A stretch of 64,000 nucleotides of DNA from Cavia porcellus (taxonomy: Eukaryota; Chordata; Mammalia; Rodentia; Caviidae), in contig NW_026947486.1 of the NCBI RefSeq assembly GCF_034190915.1, forward strand, positions 101,661,123 through 101,725,122. Direction: 5' to 3'. A program made the position numbers and the translations under genes. Below, one piece after another: positions 12,410-25,760 of this stretch. Every line of letters begins with the position of its first letter. Within the stretch, counting starts at the first letter, position 1. The notes beneath the pieces are model-generated. The model worked only from the letters and a program-made list of their open reading frames with translations, had not been told where the DNA came from and made no database searches.

Positions 12410-12850
12410 TTTCCAAATGCTTTCCAATAGATGAATGAAAAAACTAAATGTGGTGCATTCATACAATGAAATATTATTCACACATATAAAGAAATAAAGG
12501 CCTCGTGCATGTTACAACATGCATGAAATTCAAAGTCATTATGGTAACTGAAATAAGCCAGTCACCGATGACACAAGTTATGTATATATGATTCTACTTA
12601 TATAAATACCTATTTTACAGGACATAATGTCGATAAGTGGTTACTGTGGACTGGGCAAAAGAAAGGGATTTAGTTTGACTCCTTACTGGGTATGGGATCT
12701 GAAACTGGAATATTGCAGAGTTTCAGGAACTGGTTGGTGGTGATGGATGCACATTGATGTGAATGAACTTAATGCTGATAATTACACATTTTAAAGGTAT
12801 TAAAATGGCATGTATCATGTTATGTCTCTATAACTGCAATAAAAAATCAG
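12410..12850 (+). mobile_element. Old L1 (L1M type) 3' end
   Basis: It follows the known L1M tail: AATATTATTCA, CAACATGCATGAA, GAAATAAGCCAGTCAC, GGTGGTGATGGATGCACA and CTGCAATAAAAAA. Confidence 0.75.
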
Positions 12851-13029
12851 CAAAGAATGTGGACAGACTGTTCTCCACAGATGACCAACAAGAAAACCTG
12901 ACCAGTATCATTAGTCATTAGGGAAATAAAAATCAAAAGCACCATTAGCTGCTACTTGTCTTCTGCTAGGAGGTTTATAATAAAAAAGAAAACAAAGAAG
13001 AGCAAGTGTTTATCCTAATATTGATAGAG

Positions 13030-13365
13030 TTATTTCCAAAAGATGAAAAATATTAACAAAAGATGAGAAATATAAAATAAAAAGCGGCCTTTATTCTGAG
13101 AACACGGAGAGAGATGACCGGCAACCCCCACCGCTGGCGTCCGGCGATCTCTCCGGCGGACACGCAGCGTGGGGGCCTGTAAATAGCCTCGGTTTGGGGT
13201 GGAACCTAAGGCGGGCATTAGGGATACACAGGTAGCCCATTGGTCCTAGGTTTGGCGCCATATGTAAATTCCCAGGGGCGGGAAGATGGCGTCACAGGTA
13301 ACTTCCTAGGGGCAGGGCAAGATGGGGCTTCCTGCTTCCGGTTGTGGCTTTCCTGGCTACAGTGT
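13030..13365 (-). mobile_element. GC-rich solo LTR inside the L1M
   Basis: Read on the minus strand: a GC-rich body with GACGCCATCTTCCCGCC and GGCGCCAAACC, an ATTGG-type box (ACCAATGGG), CTATTTAC in place of a TATA box, and AATAAAGG (13090-13100) as polyadenylation signal. The unusually high CpG content inside an AT-rich L1 marks it as a younger insertion. Class II (ERVK-like) is my guess. Borders are approximate. Confidence 0.55.
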
Positions 13366-13539
13366 CCTGTCTGGGCCAAACCTTTCAAATATATCGTGAG
13401 AAGGAAGGACTGGTAAACAGCATAGCTAATTTGGCAACCCTCTGGCTTTTCCTCAAAAAGTTAAACATTGTTAATATTATCCCAGCAATTCCACTGCTAG
13501 ATCTACCCCCAAAAGAAAATAAAGATAAATTCTTCTTAG

Positions 13540-13676
13540 ACAACATCTCATTATGTGGTGCAAGCTGACCTTGAACTCACTTATACAGCCCAGGCTGGCC
13601 TCAAAGTGATGGTGATCCTCCTGGCTCAGCCTCTCAAATGCTGCGATTACAGGCATGTGCCACCATGCCCAGTGAA
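13540..13676 (-). mobile_element. B1-type SINE
   Basis: The reverse complement of a B1: GACCTTGAACTCACTT, GCCCAGGCTGGCCTC and GATTACAGGCATGTGCCACC are visible on the + strand. Confidence 0.85.
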
Positions 13677-13830
13677 AACTAAAAATTTGTACACAAATGT
13701 GAATAGAAGTGTTATTCCTAGTTGCCAGATAGTGAAACTACTGAAGTGTCTATCAACTGGTCAGTGGATGAATAAAATTTATTCCCTCCATAAAACAGAT
13801 TATCAGTCAGCTTTAAAAATGAAACATATA

Positions 13831-13925
13831 GGGTCTGGGGATTTAGCTCAACAGCATAAGTGCCTGCCTTGCAAGCACATGGGTGTGAGTTTGATCCCTA
13901 GTACAAGAAAATAAAAGAAAAGAAA
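13831..13925 (+). mobile_element. ID-like SINE
   Basis: TCTGGGGATTTAGCTCAACA (A box), CCTGCCTTGCAAGCAC (anticodon-arm-like) and TGAGTTTGATCCCTAG (B box), followed by an A-rich tail. Confidence 0.85.
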
Positions 13926-13945
13926 CGAAAACAAAGAATTCATTA

Positions 13946-14077
13946 CTGAGTCAGGTATCATGGTAGATGCCTAGAATCTCAATTATTGGACTGGGGATTT
14001 AGCACAATAGAGTAAGTGTCTGCCTGGCAAATGCAAGGTCATGAGTTTGATCCCTGGTAGCAATGGTATATATACCA

Positions 14078-14121
<44 letters not shown>

Positions 14122-14205
14122 CTATCAATTATTTGGGAGGCTGAGGACAGAGAATCACAAATCTGAGGCAGCAGAGTGGGACTTTGTCTCAAAACATAAA
14201 GTACA
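13946..14205 (+). mobile_element. B1-type SINE interrupted by an ID insertion
   Basis: The left end of a B1 (GTCAGGTATCATGGTAGATG, 13950-13987) continues after the ID at GGGAGGCTGAGGACAGAGAA (14135-14205). The ID sits between two copies of TCAATTATT. Confidence 0.75.
13988..14124 (+). mobile_element. ID-like SINE with (TA)n tail, flanked by a 9-bp target-site duplication
   Basis: Body at 13988-14070, then a (TA)n run at 14081-14119. TCAATTATT occurs at 13979-13987 and again at 14125-14133, the expected signature of L1-driven insertion. Confidence 0.8.
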
Positions 14206-14827
14206 CTAGTGTTTGCCTGAGACCAGGTAAGACGACTGGAGGGTTGGCGTAGGACATAGTATTTCACTGGTAAGGAGTACAGCATTTCTTTTTTGGTGGG
14301 AACACTGCTCTAAAATTAGATGATGTGTACGGTAAAAATGATCACAATGTATGCATGTATACCAATAAAACCCATTCATCTGTATAAATAACAGACTGAA
14401 AAGATAAAATAAAATTAGTGGTGATGGTAGACAACTTTGAAATATAATAAAAACTATAGAATTGCACGTTAAAAAGAATAACTTTTATGTGTTGTGAATT
14501 ATATTTGAGTAGAGCTGTTATTTATAAACATGAATTTGTTCATAAGTATGTGATTATTGAATAATATTTGAAGGCAATGTCTAAATGAAAATGTAAAACC
14601 AGTAGCCTGCATGTAATATTACAGTGTTTCATTGTAGATGCCTCATTTTCAGAGGAACATTGGTAGAGCATTCCTAGAGGTAATGCAGCTGATAAAGGAA
14701 CAGATCTCATGAGGAATAATTTAAAGCAAAAGTTAATGTTTATAGAAGAAATACATAGTCAGGGGACATGAGTGTTCTTCAACTACCTGAAAATCAACTA
14801 TGTTTTAAGAAAAGGAGTAGTCTGGGG

Positions 14828-14891
14828 CCAGGGATAGGCTCAGTGGTGCAGTGCCTGCATGCCAAGCACAAAGGTCCTGAGGTCGATTCCC

Positions 14892-14934
<43 letters not shown>
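14828..14934 (+). mobile_element. ID-like SINE ending in a (CA)n microsatellite
   Basis: GGATAGGCTCAGTGGTGCAG and GAGGTCGATTCCC mark the A and B boxes. The tail has become a CA repeat (14894-14934). Confidence 0.75.
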
Positions 14935-14936
<2 letters not shown>

Positions 14937-15231
14937 ATAGTATTAGCCTACCATTATGTTTCCCAAATTAAGAATTTAAGCCATGGATTGAAACTATATT
15001 TGTACAACATGAGAAGTGGGCTGCCTTGTTTTTCTGAGGATGTGTTTGTTTCCCTTTAATTCCTAAAAGGATGTATTAATAGATGTAGAATCTGTGTTTG
15101 GCAGCAGTTGGGAAATCGGACTGCCCAGATCGTGTTCTGCACTACTGTATCTCCTGTTTCCTTGATGCTTCTGTTTTGCCCCTTTTGGATCTTTAAAAAA
15201 CTCAGCCAGGTAGGTAGGACAACAGCCCGTG

Positions 15232-15233
<2 letters not shown>

Positions 15234-15273
<40 letters not shown>
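15234..15273 (+). repeat. (GT)n microsatellite
   Basis: About 20 uninterrupted GT units. Confidence 0.95.
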
Positions 15274-15274
<1 letters not shown>

Positions 15275-15279
15275 TGTGT

Positions 15280-16029
15280 ATGAATCCGCAGCACTTCTTA
15301 ACACAATTGTGCAGGGTACTTTAGAGACCTTGAGGACTGAAGGTGAGGAGGCATTTCAAGAGGGCCAGCTCAGGTCAGTCATGGGGTCGCGGAGACCCCT
15401 TTGAAACGCAGTCAGGTTTGGTTCAGGATTGGTTTTTACAGATGAACGATTTATGAAACCGCGAAATGAATGGCTGTGAAACCGTCAACAGAAAAGGCCA
15501 TAAATAAGGGCAGATGAAAGGCAGAACACTTGGGTGGCCAGCAGGGCACCCAGCAGGTTAAGAGGCACGTTTAGAAAGGGAAATTCCTGGGTAAGGATGG
15601 ATTCCCCACCAGCAAATTGAGCCAGCCAGGAGCCTGAAGCAGAGGTGCGGGAGTGTTGTCACCCGCGCTTCCGTCCCCACGCGATGGGAACTAAAGGAGG
15701 AGAGATGAGACTCAAGGCCGAAGTTGGCCTTCGGGTTGGCTGGCCGGCTGTCCTGGGGGAGTTTTTGGGAGAAGGCTGCCTGTGTGCGTGGGCGAGTGTT
15801 TCTGGAGGATCTTCCAGTGCAAGGTCAGCACGGTGCTCCAGACCAGCCAGCCCTCCAACTCCCACTTCACCTGTAGGACTTCTGCAGCAGGATCCCTGGA
15901 GGCCACACCTTCCAATCAGGCCTGGCCTGGGGCTGTGCCGGTGAGCCAGGGGTGGAGCCAGGGCTATCCCCTGGGGCCGGACCTTTTGAGCAGGGCTCTT
16001 GCCGCAGAATCCTCCCCTTGGCTGAAGCG
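15280..16029. other. Upstream flank of SMIM10L2, nothing recognised
   Basis: GC content rises towards the CpG island. The short open frames overlap on both strands and have no family similarity. Distal promoter elements may lie here. Confidence 0.4.
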
Positions 16030-16830
<801 letters not shown>

Positions 16831-19800
16831 AGGCTCGTACTCCACCCGCGCCGCCTGCAGGAACCCACGCAAAGACTCCTTGCTGGTGGGCTCGCGAAAA
16901 TTGTTCGGGTCCAACTGACTTGTTGCCTCACAGCGGCCGAAGGAGGTAACCGGGAAGGACGAGTTCTGCTGCAGCAGCTTAATTTTCCAGGCCCTGCACT
17001 GAAAGGTAGGAGGCCACAGTTTCGAATGAGAGCTGGGCGATGTCCGCTGACTTGACCTCTAGACCTTGAGGCTGCCTGATAATTTGGGAGAAATAGGAAC
17101 TTAAGTCCAAGAGAGCAGCCCCAAAAGCTTCCCAGCTGAGCTTCGGAAGACATAGGCAGGCACCTCTCTGCTCCCCTGTTGTGAGTCCACCATGGGCATC
17201 GCAGAGGGTCAGGCCATGGCCAACAGAGAAACAAGAGCCCCGTCTGCCAGTCACACCCTCTTACTCAGAGGTCTGGGTGATGTCACCTGAACCCTTGGCA
17301 ATAAGGAAGAACAGGCCAAAAAACTCCAGGGAAGGACTGGGGAGAATAGAGGTGCCCACCCTTCCCCTGTTCCTCTGAGGCCAGATGGAGAATACTGCTT
17401 CTCTTTGCAGCTGAACCCTGTTGGCATCTGCTGCTCAGTCCTGAGGTCCCTGGACCTCACTACAGCTGTCCACAGCCCTTCCCCAACCTGTCTCCTGCCT
17501 TGCATTTGAGGACAGGGGACTGGCCTCTCCTGCACCTGTTGTACCCCTTGTACCAGTAGCCACACCTGAGTACAACTTGGAGCCAGAAAAGAGTGGAAAA
17601 GTTGTTACTGGCTGTTCCCTACCCCTGGGCTTGCTCCTTGGCCCTGTCAGCCCAAGGTCCCTTTAGGGGCTACCACTGCCCTCCCAGGCACACAGAAGCC
17701 CGTTCTCTAGCCATGGACAGTCCAGGGAGCTCACTGTACACCCAGAGGATTTGAGCCAGTGGGAGGAGGCCTCTGAGCCGGCAGTATTGCCCAGACAGTT
17801 GGGGAAGGTTGCAGAGGAGGCCACAAGGAGGACAAGACCGTTCTTGGTTATCCGGCAGCTCTAAAGTCTCCTCTTTCTTTGTTTTTCAGACCCTGGTATT
17901 TATGGATGGTTTCCTGCTTCTTTGAACTTATCAGGAGTGACATTGCTGGTCCAACAGCTGCCTGGGGAGCAGCAGAGTGAAGGACTTGCCCAGGAGAGGC
18001 CTTTCTGACAGAGAACCCACATGGGCCAGGCTCAGAGGAGTGGGGTGCACTGGGCCAGGAAATCTCCTAGCAACACTGTGAGGGAGGTACATTCTCCCAC
18101 CTAATGAGCCAAATTGGGCTCCCGGAAGGGGCTGTGATTGGATCTTGTCACATAGACAGGAGGGGATGGAAGGTGAGCTGGCCCCTGCACTGGAACTTGC
18201 CTAGGCCTTCTGTAGGCTTCTTCCAGACCAGACAGTGAAGGGAGGGAGCACAGAGCTCCAGGGTACCAAGAGAGAGGGGCACAGGGGTAGAGAATCAGGG
18301 GATCTGGCTTTCCTTGAATAGAAATCAGAGGTCACCAGAAATACAGAACAGCAAACTGAAGAGGACAAGAGGTGGTACTTGTCCCAGGACTTACAGGGGA
18401 GCCAAGTCCTCCCCACAGAACCTACCCTCCCTACCCTACCTGAGCTTGTCCAGAGGCCCCTCTGCAGTTGTGTGACACAAGCCGCCTAGTTTGGTGGTAG
18501 AGTGTGAATGATGGTGGCCATGTGGCTCTGGGGACTTGAAGTGACCAGGATGGTAACGAGATAAACCTGGGCTCAGATAGGGCTGAGACCCATGGCATGA
18601 CTCCATCTCTGGCCCCAGATTTATACCCCCATCCCTAGGATCACATGGGATAAATCACATCCCCATGGATGGGATTGGGCCTGGAGAGGAACTGGGGTCC
18701 CAGAGGAGCCAGGTGCTTCGAGAGGAGACTGAATTGTCCAGGAGCCGCCCAAGGAGCACCCTTTCGCATTCCTATCCATTCAGCTCCCTTGGCAGTGGGA
18801 GCCTGAGGCCCACGCACTCCTCAGTTCCTGGCAATGAAACCTGCAGCAATCTGGCTGCCCAGGGACAAAGTGGCCCAGCCTCCTACCATCTCCCCTCAGC
18901 TTCCCATTGGAGCTTAGGTCCTGGATGAAGACCTTGGTCTGCCTCACGCTAAATACAAAAACTGGAAGGCAGCAGTCACTTGCTCCCTGAGGTTTGCCAT
19001 AGCCTGGACCTGATGACTTTCTTCCCTGTGCCACATCTCCCCAGGTCCTGTTGCAACAGATCCTGTTGTTCTCTCTCCTTCCCCACTCCTGTCTCCCCAG
19101 AACCCCCTGTGGTGATCTTTCAGCCTCTGTCCCCCAGGCACAGGTGCTCTCTGGGAGCCACATATGAGAGGCAGGAGCCACACAGGGCTGGAGAAGGAGA
19201 AAGCAGGAGCTGGAGCCTGCTAGGGTCTGCTACCCAGATGTGGCCCTTTCCAACGCAGCTCCCACCCTGAGTGACAGGAGTACCAGCTCTAGCCTCTTCT
19301 TGGGCCAACCTGAAGGAAAAAGGAGGTGCCTTCCCTGAGCGTGCACATTTGGGTGTGTGCATGTGGATATGTGTGCACATGGGAGCACATGTGTGTGCAC
19401 ATGGGAGCAGCGTGGGCATGCAGATGTTTTTGAGAGAGGGGAGCTGATGAGCAGGAGTAGCCACTTCAGGTTCCCAGCACCCCCTGTGCCAGAGGCTGGC
19501 CTGGGCCTTAGAGGCAGGAAGCGGCATGCAGCTTCCAGACCCCACCCTCAGCGGCCAATGCTGGAGGCTCCACACCTGCCCAGAGCCCTTCCGTGGCCTC
19601 TGGTTGTCTGTGTCCAAAGAGGTCCTCAAGGAGAGGTCAGGGAGTAGGCTTCAGCCTTGTGTTCCTGGCACTGGCCTGGCCTTGAGTAGTCGGCAAACTG
19701 CTTCTCAGCCTCCCCTCTGGCTCTGCTTTCTCTCCCCGTGGGCCCCTTGCTGTGTGATGGGGCCTCGATGCACTTTATTTATTTGCAGTCTGTTCCAGGC

Positions 19801-21210
19801 GATACAACTTCTACAGATGTAGACACGGCCTTGATGACTCCATTACTGTGTGATTAATTCTGCACTGGCCACCACTGCCTTTCAGAACCTTGTCTTATTT
19901 CTGGTGTTGTCACATCTTGTCTCCCCAACTGAAAAAAAAAAAGTCCTTGAGTTCAATACACTGCAATTCTGACTGGAGGCCTCCTTTTTCTGCTGGGTGT
20001 GACGGCGGAACTTCAGGGGAGGGAGGAGTCACGCTCTGGGCCCTTGAGCTGAGGGACCTCTGAGAGCCTGGCATTGGCATGCAGGCAACCTGCTCAGAAG
20101 CCCTGTCTGGTCCCCACTTGTAGGATCCCTGCCCCCACCTAAGCAGGCAGCAGCAGAGCCTGACCCAGGACAGGGGAGTTGCTCCTGTTCCCGTCCTTGG
20201 TCAAACCTGAAGCAAGTCTGTTTGTCCATCTAAGAGCTGAGTATTGAAAGCACTCAGTGCAGGTGAACCTTGAGGATAAAGGGAAATGAATCTGCCTTCC
20301 TGCAGGTCACTTTGTGTGCAGCCCAGAGTCACCTCTGGAGCAGCAGGTGATAAAGTCACCACTGCCTCCCTGTGGGCAGGTTGCTGGGAACACTTGGAGG
20401 AGACCAGCCACCCACCAGGCCAGGAACCTGGAAGCCCACTTCCCTCCCCTACCTTAGACCCAAATTTCTACTGGCTCCTCAGAGAAGCCAGAGACCAAGG
20501 GCTGAGGGGAGCTGATGGCTGGCAAGAGGGCTGAAAGCTGGGGAACAGGGTTGAGCAGGAGGCTGGGAGCAGAGGTAGAGGCTGGGGTGGGGGTGGGGTG
20601 CAGGCCAGGAGGCTGAGGGCAGCGCTGGGGAGGGGAAAGCTGAGCAGGTGGAAGGAAGGCTTGCAGGGCCCCAGGAGGGAGGTATCCCGGGCACACAGCA
20701 TTATGCTCACACTGAAGAGCACAGCCTGGGGTTAGATGCCCTGATTGTACTCCATTGTCTGTCGCCGAAGAATCCCCCAGCATCCTGAGAAATACAACCC
20801 TCCCAGCAGCGCTGCTGTGGGTGCTGTGTGGCATCTTCCACCACTGGAGGGACACACCCAGGTTCCTGAGCTTTGCTAGACTCCTCAGCATCACCCTGTC
20901 CAATCCCTGATGGCCCCGTCTCCACTGAGATCATCTTGTCCAGCAGAGCACAAAGGACAGGTTCACAGGTATGGGGACAAGAGGACCAGCTCCAGGAGGT
21001 GTAGGCATGCAGTGGTGAAGGAAAACACTCAGGCAGGAGACCCTGAGCCCAGCTCTTTTACTTCTGCAGAGCTCTCATTTGCCACACACAACCCCTTGAC
21101 ATTAGGAAAGACCCTATGGGTGCTCATGGAAGTTCAATGTATGAAATGTGCCAAACATTTGTCACCAGGCCTCACTTGGAGCAGCCTTGTTGAAGTGGGG
21201 AAATAGCTAA
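16831..21210. other. GC-richer unique DNA downstream of SMIM10L2, no further gene seen
   Basis: Moderately GC-rich sequence with almost no recognisable transposons. It probably holds 3' untranslated or intronic sequence of the SMIM10L2 transcript and flanking DNA. The open frames in it are short, overlap on both strands and resemble no family I know. I found no convincing polyadenylation signal that fixes the transcript end. Confidence 0.4.
17868..17890 (+). other. Possible splice acceptor of a 3' UTR exon of SMIM10L2
   Basis: A pyrimidine-rich tract ends in TTTTTCAG at 17882-17889, the best-looking + strand acceptor I noticed downstream of the SMIM10L2 coding region. Weak candidate donors lie near 16742, 16946 and 17003. 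A spliced, mostly non-coding 3' part is therefore possible, but nothing here proves it. Confidence 0.25.
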
Positions 21211-21295
21211 GTGAAGGAACCCGACTCGCTGGTGCATGCCTATAATCCCAGCACCTGGGAGGCTGAGGCAGGAGGATCATTGTGAACCTCCTGGG
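21211..21295 (+). mobile_element. B1-type SINE, left part only
   Basis: GCTGGTGCATGCCTATAATC, CCAGCACCTGGGAGGCTGAG and GCAGGAGGATC. The right part is missing or too diverged to see. Confidence 0.7.
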
Positions 21296-21865
21296 AGGGT
21301 GCAGTGTGTGCCACGCACTGTGCTGGGAGCATTGGGCTGCTACTCTCAGCAGAGACCCACACTCATCGATCCCTTGGTCCACATCACAGTGAAGCCGAGG
21401 GTGGCAGCATAGTCTGAAACACATCCCTGAGCAGAAGCTCTTTTAGGAATTCCTCTGCCCTGGAGGACCAGGCAATTGGACTGGAAGGATGGTGCAGTGG
21501 CAAAGGCAGAAGATGACCCTGTCCTTTCTTGTTCAATCCAGGAGATGGATAGGAAATCTCGGCTCCGTGGAGAAGGTCTGGGAACTTCTCCAATGCAGCT
21601 CCCCACTGGGAGGAGCTAGGACAGTGCCAAGATGGGCCACCTACCTCCTCCTGTCCACCCCACCTCCAGAGATGGGTTGAATCTAAACAACTGAGTCAGG
21701 AGACAGCAAGAGAGCAGGAAGTGGGCAGTTTCTGTGGTAGTAAGAGCCAAAACATGCCAAGTCACATCCATTTCTACCCCACACTGGGGCTAAGGGAAGC
21801 CTCTGGGTTTTGGCTAAATTTCTGCTGTGTGAATCAGTATCTATCTTACATGGCCACGCGCGCGC

Positions 21866-21867
<2 letters not shown>

Positions 21868-21920
<53 letters not shown>
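21868..21920 (+). repeat. (GT)n microsatellite
   Basis: About 26 GT units preceded by a short (CG)n stretch at 21856-21865. Confidence 0.95.
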
Positions 21921-21921
<1 letters not shown>

Positions 21922-24594
21922 AGACAAACAAAGCAGAGAAACACTGCTTAGAAATCTGAAATCTGCTCCTCCTGCTGGAGGGCCAGGCAATTGGGCTGGA
22001 AGGATGAGCTCCAGTGTTCATCTTTCCAAGTCATTAAGTATTTCTCTGCATCCAAAGCTGCCTACTGCTCCCTTGTATGAAGGAAGGTGTCCTCGGGCAT
22101 TTCCCACTGTTTTGTGGTTATTTACCCTTGTTGTTGTTTGGAGAATCTGGGAAGGTTTTGGAAGCTGGGTTTGGGTTAATGTTTCTTTGATGGATGGTGC
22201 AGTGAAAGATGTTGTAGAATACTCATGACCAGATCCTACATGCACATTCCTAGAACTGGGCCAAGGGTAGGCACAGTGTGTGCCCTTGATAACCTCCAGC
22301 TCTGTGAGACCAAGTTACTCTAGTCGCCTCAGTCAGCAATGAGAGTTTCCGATATATGGAGACAGTTCTGAGTCAAAGTAGATGTTTAAAATTTCGTGAC
22401 TTACCTTTGGTTGGCTCAAGCTGGATGCATTTCTCCCTTTTCAAGACCAACATAATGTTTAGTTTAAGTTGCTTTCCTATAACTTTTCCGCATTCATCAT
22501 CTCCACTTTATTGAAAGTTCAATCCAGTCTCCTAGAACAGAGAACTGGGACCTTCCCTTCCCTCCCCTTTGCCTGTATTTAATCAGGCTTATAAAACTCT
22601 CAATTTGACACCTTAAAATGGTTTATTTTGCATCCATAATCAGAATGAAATACTTTCATACTTCTATTGACCATTTCTACTTCCCCTTCTAATTATACGG
22701 ATTTTTTTCACAAAGGAATGAGACATGCCTTTTATCACTGACTGTTGGGAAATGACTTATTCAGGTCACGATGGATGTCAGATGTCAGCTTGGACTCGCT
22801 CTGCACCACCCTGAGCCACTCCATCCCCACCCACTTTTCCAAACACATGCTAGTGATGGGTAAAGGAACTTAAAAACACTAGCCACTCGCACCAGGAAAG
22901 CATCAGGGCCAGAAGCAGTGGGCATGCAGGGCAGCAAGGGGACCTGATGCTGTGCAACACTTGGAGGCTGGGATGGAAACGGGTCTGACAAGCCAGGGAG
23001 TCAGCAAGCCCAGGCAGGCACTGTGTGTGGTGGGGAGCTGACCGAGGCATTCTGTGGGGATGTAGGAGGCAGAAATATGTTGTCTGCCAAAGACTGCGAA
23101 CCAGGGCACCTTGACCTGCCTACCTGGGGGGGGCTCTTCAAAACAAGTGGCCTGCCCGAGCCATGGGTTGAAACGGAGTCGTATTCAAGTCTCTCAATCC
23201 CCAGGCTGCCCTGTGCTCATTGTGAGTCCAGATGCTATGTGACAAACAATCCAGGTGGTGAGTAATATGAATATGTAAGTACACAAAATGTACTGCTGGA
23301 CACATTTCTATGAACCTGAGGAACATTCAGGACAAAGTGAATAACCTAATACCCACTGGAGAGGAAAAGCAAGGCACTCCACAAATGAATAACAACCAGT
23401 TACGCAGCAAACACTGTCCAAATAATGAGTGACGAAAGACAAGGCAGCAATAGGAGTTTAGCTGCAGGATACAGAAACCGCTTTGCAGGGAGCAGCTGAA
23501 GCAGAAGACTGATGTCACCTAAGGGGCCGGCAGGAGAACAATGAGCACTTCTGGCAAAGGAGCATCTCCAGCTCAGAGCACCAAGCCCCAAGGCAATCCA
23601 TACAATGAGTGGCTAGGCAAAGGGGTGTCACGTGCCTTTATCCTGCTAAATGTGTAAATGAATGTCCCAGAGTAGTTCAGTAGGTCCTTTCCTCCCATGT
23701 ACAAGGACAGCTCCATTTGACCCTAGCATTTGTCCTTTTCATCCTCCCCTCCTCCAACATCTAGAGCAGCAACTGCGTGCTGTACATGTTTTATACACAA
23801 GTTAGACTCAGGCACAGACCAAGTGCTTGGTGAATGATTTCCAGCACTGAAGGAGTGAGGGTGAGGCTGGTCCTGCAAACACACCCAGCATTCCACAAAA
23901 GCACTGCCCCAACCATGAAGAAAGCATTTGCACTAAGTCAAGGTGGTAAGGAAATCAGGAACTCCACACTGGAGTCATCAGCTTCCACAACACACTCCTG
24001 TGGCTCGGATGCAGGGGCAGAAAGCTGCGGCCACTAGCACAACCTTTGACATTCATGTAGTGGAGACTAGAACAGAAGCACTGCAGCAGGCAAACACGAA
24101 GGCTGTAGAACTGCAATGGACAGCAGAAGAAACCAGGGAAGCAGGAAGACGGGCACCATTTCTTGTGTTAATTTACACCCAGAACTTCTTAGTACTGGGC
24201 TACCAGGAAATAGACTTTCAACTCTGACAGGGCACTGCTTTAGGAGACTGGGAAAGACACTGAGTCTCAATTCACCATATGCATCAATGTCGTCAGAGGG
24301 CTCAAAGAAAACTTTCAGCTGAGAGTGTGTGAATGTATGTGAAGTGAACGTCCCCTGATACACAGCAGGGCTTAGAGATTTACTATCCATCAAATCTTGC
24401 TGGTAGGATTACTAAAGATTGTGTGAGCTATGAGAACAAATAAGCCTAAAAGAAGGCAAGCAATGAGAGCAAGTAAATACTCATTAAAAATGGTTTCAGA
24501 ATCTCCACAAGCACTGGTGACTAAGGGGAAAGGAGAAACAAAAACAATGCTTTCTGTTCATTGAGAACTTTGCATCTGCATCAGTGTTTCGGGT
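21921..24594. other. Intergenic DNA, nothing recognised
   Basis: Largely unique sequence. I see no gene, RNA or repeat that I can name. Confidence 0.4.
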
Positions 24595-24960
24595 GAGCTA
24601 AACTGTCAGCGGACTGGAAAGACAGACTGCCAAGGGGGCATTGAGTCTTGGGGGCACTGTACTTGTCAGTGGACTCACTCACTGGTGCTCACCACTGAAT
24701 GTGCTGGTAGGGGTGAGTCACTGGGGGCTGGCTTTTTGGGAGTACATCTCTCCCTGGTGCTCTTCCTATGCCTGCTGCGTCCTGGCCACCTCACTGAGAG
24801 GCTTGGCTCTGACCACACTGTTCTCCTTGATGCATTGCCTTGGATCCAACCCACCACAACCTAAAGCCTCTGAACAAGTGAACCAAATTAAACCTCTTCT
24901 CCTTGAATCTGCAGCATCAGACACTTTGTCTCAGCAATGGGAAAATTGATCGGCAGTCAA
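24595..24960 (+). mobile_element. MaLR-like solo LTR, diverged
   Basis: The end matches the elements at 11655 and 38594: AAAGCCTCTGAACAAGTGAA, CCAAATTAAACC, then TTTGTCTCAGCAATGGGAAA. The start is vague. Confidence 0.45.
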
Positions 24961-25439
24961 TTTTTGTTACTGCTCTAAGCACACTACATAGACTAAGTAA
25001 TGCAAAACTCAGGAGGGCTCTGAAACAGAAACTCATGCTATCGTTCTTTTAGGAGATGAGGTGACTGAGGCTCAAAACGTAAAGTTACTTGCCCAAGGTC
25101 ACATGTGTGCTGAAGGAAGGATGTGAGCCTGGCTAATTTTATTCGCAGTTCTCAAGGCCCAAAACCATGGTTCCAGCATCACTTTCTGGTGAGGGCTCAT
25201 AGCAGATAGTATCCCATAGCAGGAGCATGTGCGGTAGAGGGAAGAAGGGAGAAAGAGAGAAAGGGAATGGAAAAAGGGAGAGGTCATGGGTCCAAAAAGA
25301 TCATGAGAGACCCAAGTGCCCGGATGCTCCCTTGTGCAAAAATCCATTCTCTCAGGAACTAATCCAGTCTTTCCTGCAAGACCTAACCCACCCTTGAAAC
25401 CAGTACTTATCTTGGGATGCGAGGTCCCTATATTTTCTT

Positions 25440-25760
25440 TTCATTTTTTTATTTTAAAAAAAAAAGAAGTCAGAAAAGAAAAACAAAAAGCAAAAGAGAT
25501 AAACAAAACCAAACTCAAAATAATAACCCAAAACAAAACAAAACAAAAACAAACTCAAAACAATAACATATAGGTTTTCAAAACAGAATAAAGGAAAAAA
25601 AAACAGAATGAAAGAAATTTAACAATGGTTGTTATATTGCGTATTGTTATCTTTTTTTTTCAAAGAAAGAAAATTTGAAAAACAGAAAAAGATAGAATAC
25701 AAAATTCAAAAAAATTAACATCATAAAATCGCTAGTTGCTACATTACACATTGTCATCTT
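25440..25760. repeat. A-rich low-complexity stretch
   Basis: Mostly A with scattered AAAC and AAAG units, adjoining antisense L1 sequence. The ATTGTTATCTT and AAAATAGTTG blocks recur at 28285-28320. Confidence 0.7.

Larger units (their letters stand above)
12851..14530 (+). mobile_element. Second old L1 (L1M type), split by nested insertions
   Basis: L1M pieces in order at 12860-13030, 13370-13540, 13675-13830 and 14290-14530. The last piece ends with the L1M tail around TAAAAACTATAGAATTG and TGAATTATATTTGAG. The gaps are filled by an LTR, a B1, an ID and a B1/ID pair. Confidence 0.65.

Noticed and set aside
14859..15304. Frames with HTHTHT or VCVCVC runs here and at 21683-22228 and 28413-28769.
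   Set aside because: Translations of CA/GT microsatellites.
19120..19629. 169-codon minus-strand frame.
   Set aside because: GC-rich unique DNA, no recognisable domain, opposing frames of similar length.
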